Assembly (NCBI GenBank): GCA_937873165.1
Contig: CALMVH010000115.1
Location: 599 to 13,134 of the forward strand
Length of the DNA: 12,536 nt
Direction: 5' to 3'
From: an uncultured Rhodospirillales bacterium
GTDB lineage: Bacteria; Pseudomonadota; Alphaproteobacteria; CALMVH01
Position 1 is the first letter of the stretch. Every line of letters begins with the position of its first letter. Positions 5,393-12,376 of this stretch are shown piece by piece. The notes under the pieces are model-generated. The model was given only the letters and a program-made list of their open reading frames with translations. It was not told where the DNA came from and did no database searches. Made by a program: the position numbers and the translations under genes.

Positions 5393-7279
5393 CCGATCGA
5401 TCATGACCTGTCTTCGGGTGCGATGCTGTTACCGCATTCCAACCCGGCATACCAACGCTTGTGGAACAGGGTAAAACCGGCGTATCCTGTCATACTGGCT
5501 TTGCTGGCGTTGGGTGTCCTGAACCTTGAGTGGAGCCAATCCATCAGATTTCCGCTTGGCGGGGGCTCCTTCAGCGATCCCGACACAGTGCTGCGGCTTA
5601 CCATCGTGAAGTCCATGCACGATGGAACATGGCAGCCTGGCTTTTTCAGCCGCAACGATGCGCCGTTCGGCATGGTATTGCACTGGTCTTCGCTGTTCAG
5701 CTGGATGCTGCTGGGTGCCGCAAGGCTGCTGTGGTTCCTCCCTTTTGATACGGCGCTGCTCTGGATCGGCCTTATGGCGGGTCCATGCCTCGCCGCGCTG
5801 TGCCTCGCGACCGCCTACGTCTCAGCTCGACCGCTAATGCCGCCAGCTGTGGCGGCTGCCTTTGCCCTGACGGCTGTCACCTCGGTCGACATCGTGGCCT
5901 ACTCGCAAATCGGAACCGCCAGTCATCATATCCTGATCTTGTGGCTTACGCTTACCCTGCTGGGCGCGGCTGTCCGGATCGAGCGACATTGCGGTGGCCG
6001 GTGGCCCGCCGCCATTGCAGGGATCAGCGCAGGCCTGGGGCTCTGGGTCAGCTTTGAAAGCCTTATCTTCATTGCGACTTTTTTCGCGTACGCCTGCTTG
6101 TTGTGGATCATGGAGGGAAAACGCCAGGTGGACAACCTGCGGCTGATCGCCACCCTTTTTTGCGGAGTGGCGCTCGCGGGGATCCTTGTCGATCCACCCT
6201 ATGGTGGCTACGCCAGTATCGAGGTCGACCGGCTATCGCTTTCCTACGTGTTTGCGGCGGGACTACAGCTTGGCAGCATCCTGATCGTCACCGGTCTTCC
6301 TCTGGGATCGGCTGGGCAACGGCTGGCCTGTTTTGCCGCTTGTGGCGTTGCATCGCTGGCTCTTCAGCAGACAATGTTTCCCATCGGTTCGCTCGTGCAG
6401 CAGTTCAACTATTTCGTCATGCACGAGTGGAATCCTTCCATCGGTGAGTTCGGGCCGGTCAGGCATCCGTGGCATGTGTTCGAGTTTCTCGGCAACGGCA
6501 TCATCGGCGTCCCCGCTCTTGCCGTTGCGCGCAATTTATCTGTGCCGCGCAAAGTTCTCTATGGAGCGGCCCTTACCGCCCTTGGGATAGGCGCTTACAG
6601 CCATATACGGTATTCGTCTTACTTTTTGGCCATGGGAGCCTTCGCAGCCTTTTACGTCCTCCATTCCATCAGGCACTCGACTAATCCTGTCATCCGGGGC
6701 GCGTCAGGAACGATCATCGTGTGCTGCTCGGCGTATCTACTGGCAGGAAACTACTTCGTCGGAAGCTACCTCAGGACTCATCCGCACCGGTTCACAGGAT
6801 ACAAATCCGCTAATTGCAAGCTGGCGGATGTGCTGCCGGTCATAAACGAAGAAGCGTTTCTGCGGGCAAACGGACCAAGCCCGATTTTTGCCATCGATCT
6901 CGACAGGATGCCGGAATTCCTGTTCGGTACCAGCTATCGGACGCTGGCCGGCAACTATCACGGCGATGCGCGTGGGATCAACGACATCTACCTGATGATG
7001 CGCGATTTTGGCTGGGAGTCGGCGCACGCGATGGTCGAGGATCACCATGTCGATTTCATGCTGCTGTGTCCGACATCGGACCGCGATCGCTTCGGGGTGA
7101 TCGACAGCGAGCTTTACTGGAAATACTCGACTCCCGACAAGGAGTTCCGGCAGCCAACCTTCTACACGCGGATCATGGACGGCGACCTGCCGCCGTGGCT
7201 GAAACAGCGGCAATGGCCGGTGGGAGTGAAGACCGACCTCAAGCTGTTTCAGGTCGTGGACCGGCCGGCGCATCCTTAA
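5390..7279 (+). CDS. GT-C-like (STT3/PglB-type) membrane glycosyltransferase, paralog 2
   Basis: A 629-residue polytopic membrane protein co-linear with the gene before it; roughly half the residues look identical by eye. A soluble N-terminal stretch of about 30 residues precedes the first membrane segment (32-48). The loop motif SDPDTVLRLTIVKSMH is at 62-77, APFGMVLHWSSLFSW at 91-105 and TASHHILIL at 176-184. About 12 further hydrophobic segments run to 459. The C-terminal domain (about 460-629) has SYRTLAGNYHGDARGINDIY and FMLLCPTSDRDRFGV. All the acidic and histidine positions shared with paralog 1 are kept, so both copies look functional. No WWDYG motif is seen. ATG 5390 lies 27 nt after the paralog 1 stop and has no strong Shine-Dalgarno. 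The C-terminal end differs from paralog 1 through a one-base indel just after the identical tract (RPAHP against RPAGAKTLP). Donor, acceptor and pathway cannot be read from the sequence. Confidence 0.8.
   Translation: MPIDHDLSSGAMLLPHSNPAYQRLWNRVKPAYPVILALLALGVLNLEWSQSIRFPLGGGSFSDPDTVLRLTIVKSMHDGTWQPGFFSRNDAPFGMVLHWSSLFSWMLLGAARLLWFLPFDTALLWIGLMAGPCLAALCLATAYVSARPLMPPAVAAAFALTAVTSVDIVAYSQIGTASHHILILWLTLTLLGAAVRIERHCGGRWPAAIAGISAGLGLWVSFESLIFIATFFAYACLLWIMEGKRQVDNLRLIATLFCGVALAGILVDPPYGGYASIEVDRLSLSYVFAAGLQLGSILIVTGLPLGSAGQRLACFAACGVASLALQQTMFPIGSLVQQFNYFVMHEWNPSIGEFGPVRHPWHVFEFLGNGIIGVPALAVARNLSVPRKVLYGAALTALGIGAYSHIRYSSYFLAMGAFAAFYVLHSIRHSTNPVIRGASGTIIVCCSAYLLAGNYFVGSYLRTHPHRFTGYKSANCKLADVLPVINEEAFLRANGPSPIFAIDLDRMPEFLFGTSYRTLAGNYHGDARGINDIYLMMRDFGWESAHAMVEDHHVDFMLLCPTSDRDRFGVIDSELYWKYSTPDKEFRQPTFYTRIMDGDLPPWLKQRQWPVGVKTDLKLFQVVDRPAHP
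7142..7270 (+). repeat. 129-bp near-identical tract, copy 2 (3' end of GT-C paralog 2)
   Basis: Second copy of the tract at 5213-5341, direct orientation, offset 1929 bases, one synonymous mismatch. The offset between the two genes changes to 1930 just downstream, showing a single-base indel at 5342-5347 / 7271-7277 that shifts where each gene ends. Confidence 0.95.
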
Positions 7280-7322
7280 AACGCTTCCACTCGCAGGCGG
7301 GCTTTGCTTTAGTGGCGAGATG
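7278..7322 (+). repeat. paralog-linked spacer element, copy 2 (before ileS)
   Basis: Counterpart of 5348-5392: same length to the following start codon, with the blocks AAAAC-CTTCCA and GCTTTGCTTTAGTG conserved. Here the whole element is intergenic apart from the last two bases of the paralog 2 stop codon at its left edge and the ileS ATG at its right end. It may be simple duplication residue. The conserved TTTAGT with CTTCCA 18 bases upstream is also a weak promoter-like pattern. Confidence 0.6.
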
Positions 7323-10145
7323 GCGCGAGATTATAAAGACACGGTGTTCCTGCCGCAGACCGGCTTTCCCATGCGGGCGGGCCTGGCGGCGAAAGAACCG
7401 GAAATTCTGAAGCAGTGGCAGAGTGACGACCTGTACGGCCAGCTGCGGACAGCCTCGAAGGAACGAGACAAGTTCATCCTGCACGATGGTCCGCCCTACG
7501 CCAACGGGTCGATCCACATCGGACACGCGACCAACAAGATCCTGAAGGATATCGTGATCCGGTCGCGCCAGATGATGGGGTTCGACGCGCCCTACGTGCC
7601 CGGGTGGGATTGCCACGGCTTGCCGATCGAATGGAAGGTCGAGGAACGTTACCGTGAGGGTGGGGGCAACATCTCGAAGGACGACGTGCCTGTTTTGGAG
7701 TTCCGGGCGGAATGCCGCGCGTTCGCGGCGAAATGGGTCAAGGTGCAGGCCGAGGAGTTCCAGCGCCTTGGAATACTCGGCGACTGGGATAACCCTTACC
7801 TCAGCATGACGAACCATGCCGAGGCGCAGATCGTTGCGGAAATCCACAAGTTCTTGACGAATGGCAGCCTCTACCAGGGCGTTCGCCCCGTCATGTGGTC
7901 GACTGTGGAAAAAACGACCTTGGCCGAGGCGGAGATCGAATACCACGATCACAAATCCGCCACCGTCTGGGTAAAGTTTCCGGTTCTGAGCGGCCCGGGA
8001 GCCGGTGCATCAGTCGTGATCTGGACGACCACGCCCTGGACCATGCCGGGCAACCGCGCCGTCGCCTTCGGGGCAGAGATCGCCTACGGGCTTTATGAAG
8101 TGGAGGCCACGGCCGAAGGATCGCTTGCGAAGGTCGGGGACCGCTTGTGTCTGGCGCGTTCACTGGCAGAAGGCACTTTCGAGAAGGCCAAGATCACAAA
8201 GTTCACGCTGCTGGACACGCGTCCGGGCTCGGCCTTTGCCGGTGCGACGCTGGCGCATCCGCTGCGCGGACAGGGTTATGAGTTCGATGTGCCGATGCTG
8301 GCTGGCGACTTCGTGACCGAAGAGGCAGGCACCGGTTTCGTCCACATGGCCCCCGGTCATGGCGAGGACGACTTTCACCTGTCCAAGGCGCACGGCATCG
8401 AGGTGCCGCGGACCCTTGACGATTCAGGCACGTACTATCCGCAGGTTCCGCTGTTCGCCGGCAAGCAGGTCTTTACGGCCGACGGCAAGCCGGGAGACGC
8501 GAACGGCGCGGTGATCGGTGCGCTGATCGCCGCCAACGGATTGCTGGCCAAGGGCTCGATTACGCATTCGTATCCACACTCGTGGCGTTCGAAGGCGCCG
8601 GTCATCTACCGCACCACGCCGCAATGGTTCCTCTCGATGCAAACGCACGACCTGCGGCAGAAAGCGCTGGCGGCGCTGGATGCAACGGCGTTCTACCCTG
8701 CGCAGGGCCGCAACCGTCTTTATTCCATGGTCGAGGGCCGCCCCGATTGGTGCATCAGTCGCCAGCGGGCATGGGGTACGCCCATAGCCTTTTTCGTGCA
8801 TCGGGAGACCGGCGAACCGCTGAAAGACGAAGCGGTGCTGGCCCGCATCGTGGAGCTGTTCGAGGCGGAAGGATCGGACAGCTGGTATGCGCGGCCGCCA
8901 GGCGACTTCCTGGGGCAGGACTACGATGCCGCGCAGTACGACAAGATTATGGATATTGTCGATGTGTGGTTCGAAAGCGGCTCGACGCACGCGTTCGTGC
9001 TGGAGGACCGCGCCGACTTGCGCTGGCCCGCCGACCTGTATCTGGAAGGCTCGGACCAGCATCGCGGCTGGTTCCAGTCATCTTTGCTCGAATCATGCGG
9101 CACGCGCGGCCGTGCGCCGTACAATGCGGTGCTGACACACGGTTTCGCGCTGGACGAGCAGGGCCGCAAGATGTCGAAATCCATCGGCAACGTCGTGGCC
9201 CCGCAAAGCGTATACGACCGCGAGGGCGCGGATATCCTGCGCCTGTGGATCGCGGGATCGAACTATGCCGAGGATGTTTCCATCGGTCCGGAAATCCTGA
9301 AACAAACGGGCGAGACCTACCGGCGCCTGCGCAACACGCTGCGGTACCTGCTGGGCGCCCTGGACGGGTTCACCGAGGCCGAACGGGTGCCGCTTTCGGA
9401 CATGGCGCCGCTGGAGCGCTGGGTTCTGCACCGTTTGAAAGTGCTGGACGGCGAACGCCGGGCTGCGCTCGACTCCTATGATTTCACGACGATGATGACG
9501 CGGCTGCATCAGTTCACCTCGGTGGATCTGTCGGCGTTCTACTTTGATATCCGCAAGGACAGCCTTTACTGCGATCATCCTTCGGAACTGCGTCGCCGGG
9601 CGACACGAACGGTCATGAGCCATATACTGGAATGCCTGATCCTGTGGCTCGCGCCTGTGCTGTGTTTCACGGCGGAGGAAGCCTGGGCGGCGAAAGGCGG
9701 GCAGGGCAGCGTGCATCTGCAGCCATTCCCCGATCTGCCCGACGAATGGCACGACGTAGCGCTGGGCGAGAACTGGCAAAAGCTGCGTGACGTTCGCGCG
9801 GTGATTACCGGCGCGATAGAGCTGGCCCGCGCCGAGAAAAAGGTCGGCTCGTCGCTACAGGCGCAGCCTGAATTGTTCGTGGAGGACAGGGCTGTGTTCA
9901 CGTGGCTGAAAGACTGCGAGTTCCCGCTGGATACGCTCGCCATCGTGTCCAGCCTGACCGTCAGCCAGGGTTTGTGTGGAACGTTCTCGTTGCCGGATGT
10001 GCCGGGCATCGGCGTTACCGTGCATCTGGCGGAGGGCGGAAAGTGCGAACGGTGCTGGCGTGTCCTGCCGGAAGTCGCAACTCACCCAGAGGCGCTGTGC
10101 GATCGCTGCGCCGACACGGTTGCGACTTTGGACGCCGCGGCATGA
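7320..10145 (+). CDS. ileS: isoleucyl-tRNA synthetase
   Basis: IleRS is a cytoplasmic class I aminoacyl-tRNA synthetase that charges tRNA-Ile and hydrolyses misformed Val-tRNA-Ile. The 941-residue length matches the standard bacterial type. The Rossmann domain has GPPYANGSIHIGH with HIGH at 66-69. The CP1 editing domain shows the threonine-rich WTTTPW at 235-240 and GTGFVHMAPGHGEDD at 337-351. KMSKS is at 617-621. The C-terminal zinc-binding region has two CxxC pairs at Cys909/Cys912 and Cys927/Cys930, as in E. coli-type IleRS. ATG 7320 is chosen because MARDYKDTVFLPQT is a typical N-terminus; only a weak GGCGAG precedes it. The reading frame is open upstream to the paralog 2 stop region but carries no IleRS sequence there. 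It ends with an ATGA overlap onto lspA, a common pairing. Confidence 0.97.
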   Translation: MARDYKDTVFLPQTGFPMRAGLAAKEPEILKQWQSDDLYGQLRTASKERDKFILHDGPPYANGSIHIGHATNKILKDIVIRSRQMMGFDAPYVPGWDCHGLPIEWKVEERYREGGGNISKDDVPVLEFRAECRAFAAKWVKVQAEEFQRLGILGDWDNPYLSMTNHAEAQIVAEIHKFLTNGSLYQGVRPVMWSTVEKTTLAEAEIEYHDHKSATVWVKFPVLSGPGAGASVVIWTTTPWTMPGNRAVAFGAEIAYGLYEVEATAEGSLAKVGDRLCLARSLAEGTFEKAKITKFTLLDTRPGSAFAGATLAHPLRGQGYEFDVPMLAGDFVTEEAGTGFVHMAPGHGEDDFHLSKAHGIEVPRTLDDSGTYYPQVPLFAGKQVFTADGKPGDANGAVIGALIAANGLLAKGSITHSYPHSWRSKAPVIYRTTPQWFLSMQTHDLRQKALAALDATAFYPAQGRNRLYSMVEGRPDWCISRQRAWGTPIAFFVHRETGEPLKDEAVLARIVELFEAEGSDSWYARPPGDFLGQDYDAAQYDKIMDIVDVWFESGSTHAFVLEDRADLRWPADLYLEGSDQHRGWFQSSLLESCGTRGRAPYNAVLTHGFALDEQGRKMSKSIGNVVAPQSVYDREGADILRLWIAGSNYAEDVSIGPEILKQTGETYRRLRNTLRYLLGALDGFTEAERVPLSDMAPLERWVLHRLKVLDGERRAALDSYDFTTMMTRLHQFTSVDLSAFYFDIRKDSLYCDHPSELRRRATRTVMSHILECLILWLAPVLCFTAEEAWAAKGGQGSVHLQPFPDLPDEWHDVALGENWQKLRDVRAVITGAIELARAEKKVGSSLQAQPELFVEDRAVFTWLKDCEFPLDTLAIVSSLTVSQGLCGTFSLPDVPGIGVTVHLAEGGKCERCWRVLPEVATHPEALCDRCADTVATLDAAA

Positions 10146-10645
10146 AACCGCGCCGGTGGATCGCACTGGTCGTGGCGTTGATAGCCGCCTGCGCCGATCA
10201 GGCCAGCAAGTGGTTCGTCTTGAACCGGATGCAGGTTCCCGATCACGAACAGGTGCCGGTGCTGCCGTTCTTCAGCATCGTGCAGTGGTGGAACCGGGGC
10301 GTCAGCTTCGGGATGGGCAACGGAACCGACACGTCCGGCCTGCAGCGTAACCTGCTGGTGTTGCTGACGCTAACCATTCTGGCGGTCCTGGGTGTCAGCC
10401 TGCGAAAGGCTCGCAAGACTTGGGTGATAGCAGCGCTCGGCCTTGTTATAGGCGGGGCGATCGGCAATCTGATCGACCGGCTTCATTACGGAGCGGTGGC
10501 GGACTTCCTGTATTTCCATTACCAGCAGTACGACTTCCCGGCGTTCAACGTCGGCGACAGTTGCGTCTGCATCGGCGTGGGGCTACTGCTGCTCGACGGG
10601 TTGGGCCTGAAATCGAAACGGTCTGTGTCGTTCAAGGATGTATGA
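10142..10645 (+). CDS. lspA: lipoprotein signal peptidase II
   Basis: LspA is the inner-membrane aspartyl protease that removes the signal peptide of diacylglyceryl-modified prolipoproteins. The 167-residue protein has the expected four hydrophobic segments (about 6-24, 68-86, 93-110, 139-154). Family motifs are DQASKWF (19-25), NRGVSFGM (51-58), GNLIDRL with catalytic Asp112, and FNVGDS with catalytic Asp139. The usual form of the last motif is FNxAD, so the glycine before the aspartate is a small deviation. ATG 10142 overlaps the ileS stop by 4 nt; the longer open frame upstream (from 9902) is an out-of-frame reading of ileS and is rejected. The next gene encodes a lipoprotein, a plausible substrate. 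Confidence 0.95.
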   Translation: MKPRRWIALVVALIAACADQASKWFVLNRMQVPDHEQVPVLPFFSIVQWWNRGVSFGMGNGTDTSGLQRNLLVLLTLTILAVLGVSLRKARKTWVIAALGLVIGGAIGNLIDRLHYGAVADFLYFHYQQYDFPAFNVGDSCVCIGVGLLLLDGLGLKSKRSVSFKDV

Positions 10646-10652
10646 GGATCGG

Positions 10653-10931
10653 ATGAGCCGGAAACTGTCGCCTATCGCCCCTGCGGGCGTTGCTCTCGCC
10701 GCCTCGCTGGCGGCGTCACTGCTGTTGACCGCTTGCGATGATCTGGGATCGGCGCTGGGCATGTCGCGCTCGAATGTCGACGATGGCGTTACCGTGCCCA
10801 CCAATTCCACGCTGGCCATTCCCCCGGACTTCGCCCTGAAGCCCCCGCGCGAGACGCCAAAGGACAGCGATGCCGACAGCACGGAAAATCAGGGCCCGAC
10901 CGATCCCAGCATCCACAGCGCCAAGCAATGA
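10653..10931 (+). CDS. short lipoprotein, DUF3035-like (possible BamF-type BAM component)
   Basis: A 92-residue prolipoprotein. A basic N-terminus and hydrophobic stretch lead to the lipobox LLTAC with Cys28 as the lipidation site; the mature part is only 65 residues and polar. It contains TLAIPPDFALKPPRE (about 54-68), the hallmark segment of the DUF3035 proteins found at this spot next to lspA in alphaproteobacteria. I recall that the alphaproteobacterial lipoprotein BamF of the outer-membrane assembly complex has a related segment, but the link is not proven here. ATG 10653 was chosen because GAGG (10644-10647) lies five bases upstream; ATG 10638 would add five residues and overlap lspA. 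Mature residues 2 and 3 are aspartates, which in E. coli would favour inner-membrane retention. It overlaps the next gene by 4 nt. Confidence 0.8.
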   Translation: MSRKLSPIAPAGVALAASLAASLLLTACDDLGSALGMSRSNVDDGVTVPTNSTLAIPPDFALKPPRETPKDSDADSTENQGPTDPSIHSAKQ

Positions 10932-12376
10932 GGCGGAGCGCGCCCTTGCGGTGGTGGCTTGCCGCCTGCGCTTTTAGCCTTCCGCCGTTGGCCGGCGCAC
11001 AGGCGCAAATATCTGACTCTGGACCAGCGCCAGCCGCTGCGGTTTCTCACAAGGGCGTGTTTCACCCGGCCACCGTCACACTGCCGAACGGGCTGCAGGT
11101 CGTTGTGATCGAAGATCATATCGCGCCCGTCGTGACCGAAATGGTCTGGTACAAGGTAGGGGCTGCCGACGAGGTTAAGGGAAAGTCTGGCATCGCCCAT
11201 TTCCTGGAACATTTGATGTTCAAGGGCACGGACAAGATCAAGCCGGGTGAGTTTTCCAAGATCGTGGCGGCCAATGGCGGCAACGACAACGCCTTCACGT
11301 CGTGGGACTACACCGCCTATTTCCAATCGATTGCCAAGGACCGCCTGCCGGTGATCATGGAAATGGAAGCAGACCGCATGCAGAACCTGCGCCTGTCGGA
11401 TGCCGTCGTGAACCCCGAGCGCAACGTGATCCTGGCGGAACGGCGGCAGACGCTGGAAAGCGTACCCGCGGCCCGGCTGAACGAGCAGGTGAACGCCGCC
11501 TTTTACCTGAACAACCCGTATCATATTCCAATCATCGGCTGGCGATCCGAGATGGAACAGCTCACGACCGCGGATGCGATGGCGTGGTACAATAAATGGT
11601 ATGGTCCCAACAATGCCGTGCTGGTCGTTTCGGGCGACGTCACGCTGGCGGAGGTGCAGTCGCTGGCTGAGAAGTTTTTCGGGCCCATTCCGCGCAAGGA
11701 TATCCCCGCCCGCAACCGGCCTGTCGATCCCCCGGATACCAGTGAGCGCCGCGTGATCCTGCGCGATGCGCAGGTCAGCCAGCCTGTGACGTTGAAACTG
11801 TTTCCCGCGCCGAACTACCACACGGCGGAAGGCAACGAGGCGTATGCCCTGGAAGTGGGCGTGCAGATACTGGGCGGCGACAGCGCCAGCCGGCTGTACA
11901 ATCGCCTGGTGGTCGAAAAGCGCATCGCGAGCGGCGTTGCGACCGGATACTCCCAGGACAGCGTCGATCCGGGCGCATTCGAGATCTATGCCAGCCCAGC
12001 CGCGAAGATAGACATCGCCGCCCTTGAGTCGGCGGTCGATGCCGAGCTGGACGATATCCGGGCGCATGGCGTGACGCAGGCCGAAGTGGACTCGGCCAAG
12101 ACACGCCTGACGCAGGACGCCATGTTGCAGCGTGACAGCGTGGCGGGGCCTGCCAATGTCCTGGGAGAGGAACTGGCAATCGGCAGAACCATCGACGATG
12201 TCGAAGAATGGCCGGACAGGATCAATGCCGTGACTCTGGAGCAGGTAAATGCGGCGCTGAAGAAGATCCTGTCACAACTGCCCACCACGGGCGAGTTGCT
12301 TCCCGAACACGGCACGGTGGGAACCGACGCGCCTGCCATGATGTCTCCCGCCAGCGCCGGAGGGCCGATACGATGA
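10928..12376 (+). CDS. periplasmic M16 family zinc metallopeptidase (catalytic subunit)
   Basis: A 482-residue M16 (pitrilysin/insulinase, processing-peptidase-like) protease. Residues 1-26 form a signal peptide with a probable cut after AGAQA, so it should act in the periplasm. The inverted zinc motif HFLEH occupies 91-95 inside GIAHFLEHLMFKGT, with Glu94 the catalytic base. The third zinc ligand is probably Glu171 (LAERRQ), 76 residues on, the family spacing. NGGNDNAFTSWDYTAYF is the conserved strand region. The C-terminal M16 domain has GGDSASRLYNRL and VATGYSQDSVDPGAF, the usual Arg/Tyr-containing region. The length equals a two-domain half-clam unit that works as a dimer with a partner. 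The partner is probably the downstream gene, which starts within the stop codon (ATGA). Its substrate cannot be inferred. Confidence 0.93.
   Translation: MRRSAPLRWWLAACAFSLPPLAGAQAQISDSGPAPAAAVSHKGVFHPATVTLPNGLQVVVIEDHIAPVVTEMVWYKVGAADEVKGKSGIAHFLEHLMFKGTDKIKPGEFSKIVAANGGNDNAFTSWDYTAYFQSIAKDRLPVIMEMEADRMQNLRLSDAVVNPERNVILAERRQTLESVPAARLNEQVNAAFYLNNPYHIPIIGWRSEMEQLTTADAMAWYNKWYGPNNAVLVVSGDVTLAEVQSLAEKFFGPIPRKDIPARNRPVDPPDTSERRVILRDAQVSQPVTLKLFPAPNYHTAEGNEAYALEVGVQILGGDSASRLYNRLVVEKRIASGVATGYSQDSVDPGAFEIYASPAAKIDIAALESAVDAELDDIRAHGVTQAEVDSAKTRLTQDAMLQRDSVAGPANVLGEELAIGRTIDDVEEWPDRINAVTLEQVNAALKKILSQLPTTGELLPEHGTVGTDAPAMMSPASAGGPIR

Noticed and set aside
3518..7279. Interpretation of the membrane pair as transporters
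   Set aside because: The many membrane segments could suggest this, but the DPDT loop motif, HWS and HH motifs and large conserved soluble C-terminal domain fit GT-C proteins better; no transporter signature is seen.
9902..10141. N-terminally extended lspA reading frame
   Set aside because: The extension lies within ileS in another frame and would place an Arg-rich stretch before a normal LspA N-terminus; ATG 10142 with the ATGA overlap is the fitting start.
10889..12067. 392-codon open frame on the minus strand opposite the M16 gene
   Set aside because: It is a shadow of a high-GC gene: the plus-strand frame has a signal peptide and complete M16 motifs, while the minus product has no recognisable domain.
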